Below are positions 45,136-55,033 of a DNA stretch of 64,000 nucleotides, piece by piece. The number at the start of each line of letters is the position of its first letter. Position 1 is the stretch's first letter. The stretch is from Capsulimonadaceae bacterium (lineage in GTDB: Bacteria; Armatimonadota; Armatimonadia; Armatimonadales; Capsulimonadaceae). The stretch covers positions 32,797 to 96,796 of the forward strand of contig JARLGU010000032.1 of the NCBI GenBank assembly GCA_031292625.1, in the 5' to 3' direction. A model generated the notes under the pieces. That model did not search any database. It was not told where the DNA came from and was given only the letters and a program-made list of their open reading frames with translations. Position numbers and translations under genes: made by a program.

Positions 45136-45277
45136 ACGGTTCCGGTTACGCCTAATTCTTCGGAACGTGCAATTATATCAGGTAAACTACGAATGCTGCG
45201 GCAAGCAGCCAATTTCACGCCGGCGGCCATGCACGTTCCGGCGAACGCCCTCCTGACGCATCGTTGAGGATACCGTC

Positions 45278-46378
45278 GTGCTAACGCCAGATGCATCGTC
45301 CGAATGCTCGCCTCCCACAAGCGCGGCCTCAGACGTTCCCGCCCCGCCAGAACGCCATCCCGTCATCGGCCACGCATACGCGAATGGCCGCAATGTTACC
45401 AATGACCATTGGGCGCTCCTCGGCGGGGTAAGGTTCTTCCTGGCATCCACCGTGCTTTGCGGCCACTTAGGCGCCTTGTTGCGGCCGATTGACGAGCTAC
45501 CTCCAATACTCGTATGGTTAAACCAATTTCCGGGACAAACCGCGGTCCTCTGCTTCTTCCTGGTTAGCGGTTACAGCATCGCCGCGTCCATCGAGCGGCA
45601 ACGGCACGGCTATGCGCTCCGTCGATTGACGCGAATTTATCCTTGCTATGCCGCGGCGTTCCTATGGGCATGCGTTCCGTGGTTTCTGTTCAACGCACAC
45701 GTCATCATCATGCCGCGCGGCGATCAGTACGATCTCTGGAGAACATCGCAACCCGCTATGGTTTTTAATGCCCTGGCATTGCCGAGTCTTATCGGCCCAA
45801 CGCTTGTAACGTTCCTGGTATCCTGGTCCTTGACCTGCGAAATCGTCTATTACGCGTGCGCTCCGGCGCTTCAGAAGGCGCCGATTTGGCTCGTTAGCGT
45901 CCTAATCGCCGCGTCAACGTTCTACTACATTCACCTTACGCGGCGCGACTGGCCTGATCAGAACATTGTGCCCATTCTCTCTCTGGCCTGGTTCTGGCTG
46001 GTCGGCTGGTTGCTCTATAAGTACCGCCAGCAGCGCGGCGCGGCGCTCATTGCCTGCCTGTTCGTCGTCATTTTCTTTGCCGACGTCACGTCCAAACCAT
46101 CGTATATTTTGCTTGTCGCAACGGTCTGCGCGCTTGGAGCGACGGCCCATGTGGTCCTCCCGCATCTGCTCTCCAAGGTCCTTTCGTACCTCGGAGAGAT
46201 TTCGTACCCTCTGTATTTAACCCATTTCGCCACTCTCATCATTAGCAACAAGCTGTTCGGCGTACAAGCGCACGATTTTATGGGCGTATTTTTCATCACA
46301 TCGGTCGTCATCGCCGCCGCCTTCTACCACGTCGTCGATGTGCCTTGCCGACGGCTTGCTCGAATGTCTCACGCGTAG
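45278..46378 (+). CDS. Acyltransferase-3 family membrane protein (OafA-like)
   Basis: A 366-residue polytopic membrane protein with about ten predicted helices. It begins after a short Pro-rich cytosolic start; GGVRFFLASTVLCGHLG carries the family's histidine in helix 1, followed by FFLVSGYSIAASI and RRLTRIYPCYAAAFL. These enzymes O-acylate surface or exported glycans. It is GTG-initiated with GAGG 8 nt upstream. The target glycan is unknown. Confidence 0.88.
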   Translation: MLTPDASSECSPPTSAASDVPAPPERHPVIGHAYANGRNVTNDHWALLGGVRFFLASTVLCGHLGALLRPIDELPPILVWLNQFPGQTAVLCFFLVSGYSIAASIERQRHGYALRRLTRIYPCYAAAFLWACVPWFLFNAHVIIMPRGDQYDLWRTSQPAMVFNALALPSLIGPTLVTFLVSWSLTCEIVYYACAPALQKAPIWLVSVLIAASTFYYIHLTRRDWPDQNIVPILSLAWFWLVGWLLYKYRQQRGAALIACLFVVIFFADVTSKPSYILLVATVCALGATAHVVLPHLLSKVLSYLGEISYPLYLTHFATLIISNKLFGVQAHDFMGVFFITSVVIAAAFYHVVDVPCRRLARMSHA

Positions 46379-46421
46379 AAAGCCAGCAACCTGTTTTGCC
46401 TTGCATCGAAACGCGCAACGT

Positions 46422-46739
46422 CTACCGGGAAATCTTGATTTCGCTTATTTGAATCACCGGCTCAATGTCGGTGTAACGGGCAATGTCTCCCTGAAGCGCT
46501 TCCGCATGCGGCATAAACGCATCGTAGAACGCCTGCGCGGTTTCGCAGACGAACGCGCACTGCGCGACGAAAGGCGGCGATTGATCGGGAAGCGCGCCGC
46601 TTATGCCGACCTCAACCGACGCGGCTTTGACGGCATCGCCAAGCAGATGCAGGGACATTGGCATGTGCTTATTGACGTAGTAATCGACATCGAACTGGTT
46701 TCCCGGCGTGTTTGGATATTGGATGCTAATTTTAACCAT
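46422..46739 (-). CDS. EthD-domain protein
   Basis: A 105-residue ferredoxin-like (dimeric alpha-beta barrel) protein. VKISIQYPNTPGNQFDVDYYVNKHMPM and YTDIEPVIQISEI match EthD proteins. The family is linked to degradation of ethers or aromatic compounds, but the reaction is often unknown. ATG 46739 is chosen; upstream codons fall inside a palindromic operator region. It is divergent from the NimA-like gene. Confidence 0.85.
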   Translation of the reverse strand: MVKISIQYPNTPGNQFDVDYYVNKHMPMSLHLLGDAVKAASVEVGISGALPDQSPPFVAQCAFVCETAQAFYDAFMPHAEALQGDIARYTDIEPVIQISEIKISR

Positions 46740-46740
46740 G

Positions 46741-46788
46741 GTACCTACATATTGACATTCACAGAACGAAAGTGTCAACATGTAGTAC
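46741..46788. promoter_or_regulatory. Inverted repeat between EthD and NimA-like genes
   Basis: GTACCTACAT-ATTGACATT (46741-46759) and AGTGTCAA-CATGTAGTAC (46771-46788) are near-perfect inverted arms separated by 11 bp. Each contains a TTGACA -35-like word facing opposite ways. The repeat directly abuts the EthD start codon and lies 22 bp before the NimA-like ATG, a good position for a repressor acting on both. The arms resemble operators of HxlR/MarR-type regulators (inference). Confidence 0.5.
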
Positions 46789-46810
46789 AAAAGTTCGGAG
46801 GGATACGAAT

Positions 46811-47269
46811 ATGAGACGAGAAGACCGCTCCGTGACGCAGGAAAGCGCGGTTGCGATTCTCACAGGCGGGCACTGGGGCGTGCTGTCTCTGGCGGATGAG
46901 AAGGGCCAACCATACGGAGTCCCGATCAGTTACGCGTACGAGCATGGGACGATCTATATTCACTGCGCGCTCGATGGCCGTAAGCTTGACTGCCTACGCG
47001 CGCAGCCTCGGGTATCGTTCTGCGTCGTAGACCGTGCGACGACGTTGCCGGATCGATTTAGCGTCGACTACGCAAGCGTCATTGTGTCCGGCGACGCGAT
47101 TGAACTGACCGGCGACGAAAAGCGACAAGCGTTATCAGCGCTGGTTGCGAAGTACTCTCCCGGCTTCGAATCCGAAGGCGAGACGTACATCTCACGCGCT
47201 ATCGGCAAAACCCGGGCCTTTAAGATCACGATTGAATCCATTACGGGCAAGGCCCGGAATCCCGCATAG
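46811..47269 (+). CDS. Pyridoxamine 5'-phosphate oxidase family protein (NimA-like)
   Basis: A 152-residue flavin-binding split-barrel protein. GHWGVLSLADEKGQPYGVPISYAYEHGTIYIHCALDGRKLDCLRAQPRVSFCVVD is the NimA/5-nitroimidazole-reductase pattern. It probably binds FMN and reduces small xenobiotics or has a stress role. GGAGG lies upstream of ATG 46811. It converges on moxR with a 6-bp gap and no visible terminator. Confidence 0.88.
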   Translation: MRREDRSVTQESAVAILTGGHWGVLSLADEKGQPYGVPISYAYEHGTIYIHCALDGRKLDCLRAQPRVSFCVVDRATTLPDRFSVDYASVIVSGDAIELTGDEKRQALSALVAKYSPGFESEGETYISRAIGKTRAFKITIESITGKARNPA

Positions 47270-47275
47270 GAGCCC

Positions 47276-48286
47276 CTACCCTGGAGCGCGCACGGCCATA
47301 TCGGCGGCGGCCTTCTGGATCGCCCGGTCGATCACGCGATCGGCGGTAATCCCCTCCGCTTCCCCTTCAAAGTTGAGGATGATCCGGTGGCGCAGCGTGT
47401 CAAACGCGACCTGCCGGATATCGTCGAACGCCACATTGTAGCGGCCGTCGAGCAACGACTTGACCTTCGCCGCCAACACCAGCCCCTGAGCGCCTCGCGG
47501 CGATGCGCCGAAGCGGACATACTTGCTGACAATTTCCGGCGCGCCCGGCGTCGTTGGATGCGTCATCAGGACAACTCGCGCGGCGAACTCGCGCACGTGC
47601 GGGGCGATGGGCGTTTCGCGCGAAACACTGCGCAGCGCAAGGATGCGCGGGGCATCGAGCACCCGTTCCGGCGGCGGGGCGTCGAGCCCGGTCGTACGAT
47701 CGATGATGGCATTCAGCTCGGCAAGCGTCGGGGACGTCACAAGCAGCTTGAAGAGAAACCTGTCCAACTGCGCTTCTGGCAGCGGGTAAGTCCCCTCCAT
47801 CTCGATTGGATTTTGGGTCGCGATTACAAAGAAGGGCGACGCCAACTCGTGGCGCACGCCTCCGACGGTGACTCCATGCTCCTGCATCGCTTCCAGCAGC
47901 GCGGACTGCGTTTTAGGAGTCGCGCGATTCACTTCGTCGGCGAGAACGAGGTTCGCGAAGATCGGTCCCGGTTGGAATTGCAGCGACCGTCCGCCCGACG
48001 CCCCCCCCTCGATCAGCATGGTCGTTCCAGTAATATCGGCCGGCATCAAATCCGGAGTGAATTGAACGCGAGAGAATTTGAGATCGACCGCCTGAGCCAG
48101 AGTGCGTACGAGCAGCGTCTTTCCCAGGCCGGGAACGCCTTCAAGCAGGACGTGCCCGCCCGCTATGAGCGCTGTTAGCACGCCATCGACGATCGCGTCG
48201 TTGCCAACGATCACCTTGCTAACCTCGGCGCGCAACAGGCCGAACTCGGTCTTGAAGTTGCGTATCAGTTCCTCTTCCAAAGCCAT
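47276..48286 (-). CDS. MoxR-family AAA+ ATPase
   Basis: A 336-residue ATPase/chaperone. Walker A is in LLEGVPGLGKTLLVRTLA, Walker B in LVLADEVNRATPKTQSALLEAMQE, the sensor region in FFVIATQNPIEMEGTYPLPEAQLDRF, and the C-terminal lid in YVRFGASPRGAQGLVLAAK. MoxR proteins mature protein complexes, usually with VWA-domain partners; none is in the window. ATG 48286 has GGGGA upstream. Confidence 0.93.
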   Translation of the reverse strand: MALEEELIRNFKTEFGLLRAEVSKVIVGNDAIVDGVLTALIAGGHVLLEGVPGLGKTLLVRTLAQAVDLKFSRVQFTPDLMPADITGTTMLIEGGASGGRSLQFQPGPIFANLVLADEVNRATPKTQSALLEAMQEHGVTVGGVRHELASPFFVIATQNPIEMEGTYPLPEAQLDRFLFKLLVTSPTLAELNAIIDRTTGLDAPPPERVLDAPRILALRSVSRETPIAPHVREFAARVVLMTHPTTPGAPEIVSKYVRFGASPRGAQGLVLAAKVKSLLDGRYNVAFDDIRQVAFDTLRHRIILNFEGEAEGITADRVIDRAIQKAAADMAVRAPG

Positions 48287-48655
48287 CGTGTTCTCCCCCA
48301 CCGTCCTCGGTCCGCGCCATATCAACGCCGGCATTTCAGCGACGCAGCCTACCTGCCGAAGCGGACCTGGATCATGCTACCCGGAATTGCCCGGGAAGAC
48401 TATAGGGGCTGTCCCATAACGCTTGTTCACTTGAACTGAACGGCAGGAATGTCGAAACGAAACGACGTATTGGTCACAAGCGAGCGCATTAGGAATTGCC
48501 TGTGCGATTGCAACACTCAGCGGCTGAATACGCTGGGGTACCCGACGCCACAATGATCGGGACGGGCGCCTGGAAATGACGTCCAGGGGCGCGAACGAGA
48601 TTGGCGACGAAATGCGCTTGCGAAAATATTTCGTACTCCAGGAGAAAAGCTAAGA
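48287..48655. other. Intergenic region, no gene seen
   Basis: About 370 bases between moxR (-) and the DUF1080 gene (+). No frame looks protein-like. GGGGCTGTCCCATAAC near 48408 resembles words found at ends of some insertion sequences, but no second end or transposase is present. Confidence 0.5.
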
Positions 48656-49303
48656 ATGATCTTCAACACGCTCAATAGCGCCGTCCCGTCGGACGGCATT
48701 GTTCTCTTCGACGGAAGCACGCTGGACGGATGGACAAAAATGGACGGCGCGCCGGTCGACTGGACAATCGACGAGGGCGCCATCCGAGTGAATCCCGGAA
48801 GCGGCGACATTCACACGACGAAGCTCTTCGGCGATCACTTTTTGCACCTTGAATTCCGCCTCTCGTCGATGCCGGATGCCAAGGGGCAAGCGAAATCGAA
48901 CAGCGGCGTTTTCATACAGGGCAGATACGAGGTGCAAGTCCTCGACAGCTCGGGCTGGGGAACGCCTGGCTTCGCGGACTGCGGTGCGATTTACGATCAG
49001 TATGCTCCCCTCGTGAACGCTTGCAAGCCCGCGATGGAGTGGCAAACGTACGATATCGTCTTTCGTGCGCCCCGCTGCGAGGGGAAGGTTGTCAAGGAGC
49101 AGGCGCGCTTTACCGTATTCCATAACGGCACGTTGATTCACAACAACATCCAGGTTGGAGGCCCGACTGGCGCGCCGTCAGATCTTAACGTTCAGTTACC
49201 TGGTCACCTGCGCCTGCAAGATCACGGCAACATCGTTTGGTACCGCAACATTTGGATCGTCGAATTGCCCAAAGAGGGGTCGAACACCTATTCGCCGCGG
49301 TAA
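48656..49303 (+). CDS. DUF1080 (3-keto-disaccharide hydrolase) domain protein
   Basis: A 215-residue concanavalin-like jelly roll. The family start LFDGSTLDGWTKMDG, the QAKSNSGVFIQGRYEVQVLDSSG core and the ending HGNIVWYRNIWIVELP are diagnostic of PF06439. No signal peptide is seen. Family members hydrolyse 3-keto-glucosides or bind sugars in Planctomycetes, Armatimonadota and Bacteroidetes. AGGAG precedes the ATG. Confidence 0.9.
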   Translation: MIFNTLNSAVPSDGIVLFDGSTLDGWTKMDGAPVDWTIDEGAIRVNPGSGDIHTTKLFGDHFLHLEFRLSSMPDAKGQAKSNSGVFIQGRYEVQVLDSSGWGTPGFADCGAIYDQYAPLVNACKPAMEWQTYDIVFRAPRCEGKVVKEQARFTVFHNGTLIHNNIQVGGPTGAPSDLNVQLPGHLRLQDHGNIVWYRNIWIVELPKEGSNTYSPR

Positions 49304-49544
49304 TTCGGAGCCCCGATCAGCATTATAGCCTCGCGCCGCTGAGTGCGATCGCAGCAATTTCACGCCGTCGCCAGCAGACGAACCGCGCTAAAGGAAGGCT
49401 CTGTCGGGCAACCGACCACGATCAAATAAGCGAAACACTAACTCTGCCCCTGGCACACAAAACGGGGGCAGGGCACTTCTGCTCGAACACCTGCCAAAGG
49501 CACGCAAAAACAATCTTTGCCCCATAACGGTCGCCCCGTTGACG

Positions 49545-49830
49545 TCGGTGTAGCAACCACCCCACCTCGCCGGACGCTGGTCAGCCCGCCCCACGCGCCG
49601 GGATTGTCAACGTACCGCGCCACGGTCGCGCCCGCCTGATCGCACTCGGCGAGCACGTTCTGCCCATCGCGCACGTAGAGCGTCGTCTCGGCGGGCGTCA
49701 CGAGCTTCACGCGTAATCCGGCGGCGTCGTAGGTCAACGTCTGCGTCCCGTTCACGGAATCAGCGCGGGTGATGAGGCGGTTCTCGCCGTCCCAGGTGAT
49801 CGTTGTGAACGCGCCTGCCGGTCGTTTCTT
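49545..49830 (-). pseudogene. Orphan Rhs core fragment
   Basis: An isolated piece of Rhs core, WDGENRLITRADSVNGTQ ... TLTYDAAGLRVKLVTPAETT ... YVRDGQNVLAECDQAGATVARYVDNPGAWGGLTSVRRGG, closely matching the same stretch in the larger Rhs gene upstream. Both ends stop abruptly, the 5' side near 49830 and the 3' side after SVRRGGV. It is probably left from recombination that swaps Rhs C-terminal tips. It is downstream of the small membrane-protein gene on the same strand. Confidence 0.75.
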
Positions 49831-49950
49831 CGATGTCTGTTGCAGTACACGCCGTAGGGGTCGCTCGTCCTACGACCCGAACGACGCATGCCCTATCGCG
49901 AGACACTAGCCCGAACTATTGTTCAGAAGGTCGCACGCGCATATTTAACC

Positions 49951-50205
49951 TTATTTCTTATCTCTTCTTTTATAATACACTAATAGATATGTACCAAAAA
50001 TCAGAAGTAGCCCTAGGAAGCTGAGAGCCGCTGCCACCGAATATACCCCACTTAGTCCACTCGCAAGAAACCCAAATGCCATCAACATAAAGCCTAGTGG
50101 CTGCACGAACCTGAACTGGCCGCGGCATCCGGAATACCACTTTACAATTGAACAAAGGAGGAAAACTGCCGAATATACGATTAAATGTTCGCGGTATTCA
50201 TGCAC
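49951..50205 (-). CDS. Small membrane protein next to Rhs tip (candidate immunity protein)
   Basis: An 84-residue protein with GTG start at 50205 and AAGGAG at 50215-50220 (plus-strand positions), nine bases upstream. It has three hydrophobic segments: HLIVYSAVFLLCSIVKW, VQPLGFMLMAFGFLASGL and YSVAAALSFLGLLLIFGTYLLVYY, then a basic end KRRDKK. It begins 24 bp after the Rhs stop codon on the same strand, where Rhs immunity genes lie. The region is noticeably more A/T-rich than its surroundings, as acquired tip-immunity cassettes often are. No family was recognised; immunity is inferred from position. Confidence 0.6.
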   Translation of the reverse strand: MHEYREHLIVYSAVFLLCSIVKWYSGCRGQFRFVQPLGFMLMAFGFLASGLSGVYSVAAALSFLGLLLIFGTYLLVYYKRRDKK

Positions 50206-50228
50206 ATCGATATACTCCTTTGAATTTC

Positions 50229-52084
50229 TTACGGTATTGGTCGGGGCCGCCCTGGCGGCCAATACGGCGGATCGCTGTGCGGGCCGCACGGCCGGCCTGG
50301 ACCGGGTGGTTGTGGTTTGGGTGGCGGACACGAGCTTGGGTTGCAATCGCACATAGCCTCGTAACATGCAAGGGCGGCAGCCGCACATGCCAGTTTCTCT
50401 TGCCAAGTCGGCATCGAAGTCTTACACACTGTAGCTACCACCGCACAGACAGCAATCATGACCGTACAAGCGTTAGAACCTTCGCCAGTGCCACTAGGAT
50501 CGGTTCTGATAACGGAATTGTTCCGCACATACCGATACAGATCCCAATCCATGCTCCGGAACCCAATCGGATCGCGACTCACCCACCTTCCCGCCGTCGC
50601 ATCCAGCCACCGAGCGCGCACGTACATCACGTTCGCAGCGTCCCGCCAGTACCCGTACTGCCCGCCAAAGCGCAACGGGTTCACGATTGCGATCGAGCCA
50701 CCCGTCGGCACGAACAGCCCGCCGAAACCCGGAGACATGCCCGGCACCAGCGCGATGCCCGTGGACGGCGACGCTGCGCTCAGTTCGACGCCGAACGCGT
50801 CGTAGAGGTAGGCTGCTAAAACCGCGCCCGTTGAATCGGTCAGCTGCCTCGTGTTTGCGCTCATGTCGAAGCTGTAATACGCCGACACGCCCTGCCGCCG
50901 GACGCTGGTCAGCCCGCCCCAGACGCCGGGCGAGTCAACGTACCGCGCCACGGTCGCGCCCGCCTGATCGCACTCGGCGAGCACGTTCTGCCCATCGCGC
51001 ACGTACTGCGTGGTCGCTGTCGGCGTGACCAGCTTCACGCGCATGCCCGTGGCATCGTAAGTGCTCGTCTGGCCGCCGGTCGAATCGGTGCGCGACGTCT
51101 GCCGGTTTTCGCCGTCCCAGGTGAACGTCGTAAGCGTCCCGTTCGCGTTCTCCAGAATCAGGTTCCCGTTAGCGTCGTAAGCATTCGTAGTCGAGGCGCC
51201 GTCGGCCGCGACGCTGCCCGTCAGCGCGTTCGCCGCGTTGTAGGCGTAACTTGTTAGACCCATTGGGTCCGATTTGGTCATCCGATTTCCGAGGCCATCG
51301 TAGGAGTAGCTCACGTTCACCGGCGTCGGCCCAGTACGCTGCTCAGTGAGCAGCTGGTAGCTCGAATCATACGTGTAGGTCACGAGGCTGCTCGAAGATC
51401 CTGAGCCTGTCGAAGGGCTTTCGATCTCCGCAACGCTCAGCCGGTTCCCAACGGCGTCGTACGTCGCCGTATAGACCGCGACCGAACTTGCCCGCACCGT
51501 TTCGTTGCCCGCCGCGTCGAACGTGTGCGTCGTCACGATCCCGTTTGCCATCGTGCGGGCCGCCTCTCGGTTCAGCGCATCGTACACGATCGACGTCCTG
51601 TCGCCGTATGGGTCCACGATGCCCGTCAGGTTGTTCGCCGCATCGTACCCATACACCGTCGTCCCGCCATCGGGATCGACAAGCGACGTCCTATTCCCCA
51701 CCGCGTCATATCCGTAGGCAAGCGTTTTGCGAGTAGGATACGAAACGGAGAGCGGCCGATTATCGCCATCGTATGTGTGACTCGTAACGCCCGTCCAGTC
51801 CGCCATGGCCGTCTGCCTGCCGAGCGCGTCGAACGTGAACGTCGCCCGGCTCCCATCGTTGTAGATATACCCGATTTGACGGCCAAGCGCATCGTATGAG
51901 TAAGTCGTAAGAAGATTTCGCGAGTCGGTGCGCAGGATCTGGTTCCCCGCCGGATCGTAGGCATACGAGACGAATGCGCCGAGCGGGTCCTGCGCCGCCA
52001 GCGTCGCGCCGCGCGCGTCGCATAGCCCAGCGCGTTGACGGTTTCGGCTCGGCGGCCCTGAGCGCTATGGTAGATCCGCTCGCC
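50229..52084 (-). pseudogene. Truncated Rhs/YD-repeat protein with variable C-terminal tip
   Basis: The largest intact frame (50229-51806) gives 525 residues of YD repeats and the Rhs core (YGYDAVGNRTSLVDPDGG; LRFGGQYGYWRDAANVMYVRARWLDATAGRWVSRDPIGF). After DPSG comes a unique tip of about 90 residues with hydrophobic Ala/Cys helices and a Pro/Gly-rich end. YD repeats continue upstream of the first Met (TYSYDALGRQI, FVSYAYDPAGNQI), then shift frame in a GC run at 52008-52018 and end flush with the aldo/keto reductase stop codon. A full Rhs toxin is 1,500 residues or more, with export signals; these are missing. It may be a silent donor of tips. Confidence 0.75.
51392..51420. repeat. Short REP-like word inside the Rhs frame
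   Basis: GATCCTGAGCCTGTCGAAGG interrupts a YD repeat in frame, adding the low-complexity PSTGSGSSSS to the protein. CCTGAGC and GTCGAA words occur in intergenic repeats of this window (about 6350, 27350, 29640), so this looks like a repeat that inserted into coding sequence. Confidence 0.4.
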
Positions 52085-53500
<1,416 letters not shown>

Positions 53501-53523
53501 AACTCCTATTCCTAATGCGCTTC

Positions 53524-54027
53524 TCATTTGCGTCCAATGCCTGTACGCTTGAGCCAGCTTTCGATTTCGCCTTGCGCGGACCGCACGCGCAGGCCCCTGA
53601 TCGCAAGACCGGAGCGCACTCTCGAGTGCGGACACGCCGCGGCGAGGTCTCGTTCGCTTCGGCCCATGCCGCTGCCCTCATGCGTGCAGTAAGGCGCGAT
53701 CGTTTTGCCTGACAGGTCATTGCTTTCCAGGAACGTGAAGACGGGCATCGGCATCGTCGACCACCAGTTCGGGTACCCGAGAATCACCGTGTCGTAATCG
53801 GCGATATTGGAGGCAGCGCTGGTTAGTATTGGACGGGCGTTTGCGCTTTGCTCCTGCCGCGCCTGCTCGACGACCGCGTTATAATCTTCTGGATAAGAAG
53901 CTACGGCCTCAATCCTGAAGAGGTCCGCTCCAACGATCCGTTTGATCTCCTCGGCCACGACGCGCGTGTTGCCGGAATGCGAAAAGTAGGCCACGAGAAC
54001 TTTGCTCGCGGCGGCATGGTCGTTCAT
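53524..54027 (-). CDS. Flavodoxin-family protein
   Basis: A 167-residue FMN-binding protein. The phosphate loop YFSHSGNTRVVAEEI, AVASYPEDYNAVVEQARQE and VILGYPNWWSTMPMPVFTFLESNDLSGKTIAPYCTHEGSGMG match the flavodoxin-4/YhcB-like group seen beside AraC and aldo/keto reductase genes. The start is ATG 54027 with GGAG upstream; a TTG six bases earlier is possible. Its C-terminus is short and arginine-rich and may have drifted. Confidence 0.87.
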   Translation of the reverse strand: MNDHAAASKVLVAYFSHSGNTRVVAEEIKRIVGADLFRIEAVASYPEDYNAVVEQARQEQSANARPILTSAASNIADYDTVILGYPNWWSTMPMPVFTFLESNDLSGKTIAPYCTHEGSGMGRSERDLAAACPHSRVRSGLAIRGLRVRSAQGEIESWLKRTGIGRK

Positions 54028-54083
54028 ATCCAACTTTCTCCTATTCTGCTCCGCATCCGTACGCTCTCGCGCGAAATGGGCGG

Positions 54084-55001
54084 CTACGAAGCAATTTCTC
54101 CACGCAGGAATTGCTTGACGTCGCTCATCGGTGGGGCGCCGAAAAAACGCTTGTACTCGCGGCTGAATTGAGACGCGTCGTCATAGCCGACCTTAAATCC
54201 GGCGCTTGCTGCGTCGAAATCGCCGTTAAGCAGCAGACGCCGGGCCTCCTGCAACCGAAGCTGCTTCTGGTATTGGAGCGGGCTCATCGCCGTGACCGCT
54301 TTGAAGCGGCTGTAAAACGACGACAAGCTCATCCCGAGATCATCGGCGATGTTCTCCATCCGCAGCGGCTTGTCGAAGTCGCCGCGCAGTCTCTCGATCG
54401 CCATCGTTATTCCGTCGGAATAGCCGCTCAGTGAAGCGATCTGGCGCAGTCTCGGTCCTTGCTTGCCTTGAAGCAAGCGGTAGACGATCTCGCGCTTGAC
54501 CAGGGGGACGAGCACCCTCGCATCCTTCGGCGATTCGATAAGGCGGACATAGCGCACGACCGCGTCGAGAAGCCCCTCATCGAGCTCGTTCACCGCCATC
54601 GCCTTAACCGGCGCGGCGTTTTGGAGGAACACTTGACCGGACTCAACCATAACCGAACCGATCAAGGCTGGGTCGAGTTCGAGAACCGCCCCAAGGAATG
54701 GTCGATCTTCGGCGGCATCGACGATCTGTCCAATGATGGGCAACTCCGCGGTAATGATGAGGTAGTTGCCCCGATGGTAATGGAAACTGTCCTCGCCTAG
54801 CAGGATCGTCTTCGAGCCCTGCGCCAGAAGGCAAACTGAAGGATGGGAGACTCCATGGATGGGCATTGATGGGGCCGACTGGCGAGTCAGGCGAAGGCCA
54901 GGGATGGGGACGATATGGCCATCCTTGGGCGCCGCGTCCGCAATTCTATTTTGAAGTTCGTCCAGCAATGTACCTTTTCTCGCGTTTGCGTCTTCTTCCA
55001 T
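54084..55001 (-). CDS. AraC-family transcriptional regulator
   Basis: A 305-residue regulator. The N-terminal AraC_N cupin-like sensor (about 20-190: PGLRLTRQSAPSMPIHGVSHPSVCLLAQGSK) is followed by two helix-turn-helix units (MENIADDLGMSLSSFYSRFKAVTAMSPLQYQKQLRLQEARRLL; ASAGFKVGYDDASQFSREYKRFFG). This class often controls neighbouring oxidoreductase genes and is itself between flavodoxin and DUF362. It is the likely regulator of the 52-62 kb cluster (inference). Confidence 0.92.
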   Translation of the reverse strand: MEEDANARKGTLLDELQNRIADAAPKDGHIVPIPGLRLTRQSAPSMPIHGVSHPSVCLLAQGSKTILLGEDSFHYHRGNYLIITAELPIIGQIVDAAEDRPFLGAVLELDPALIGSVMVESGQVFLQNAAPVKAMAVNELDEGLLDAVVRYVRLIESPKDARVLVPLVKREIVYRLLQGKQGPRLRQIASLSGYSDGITMAIERLRGDFDKPLRMENIADDLGMSLSSFYSRFKAVTAMSPLQYQKQLRLQEARRLLLNGDFDAASAGFKVGYDDASQFSREYKRFFGAPPMSDVKQFLRGEIAS

Positions 55002-55033
55002 GATTTCTGCTCCTGTTGCTCCTCGCTACGTCG

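Noticed and set aside
48400..48425. Insertion-sequence end (GGGGCTGTCCCATAAC)
   Set aside because: No matching second end, target duplication or transposase in the window.
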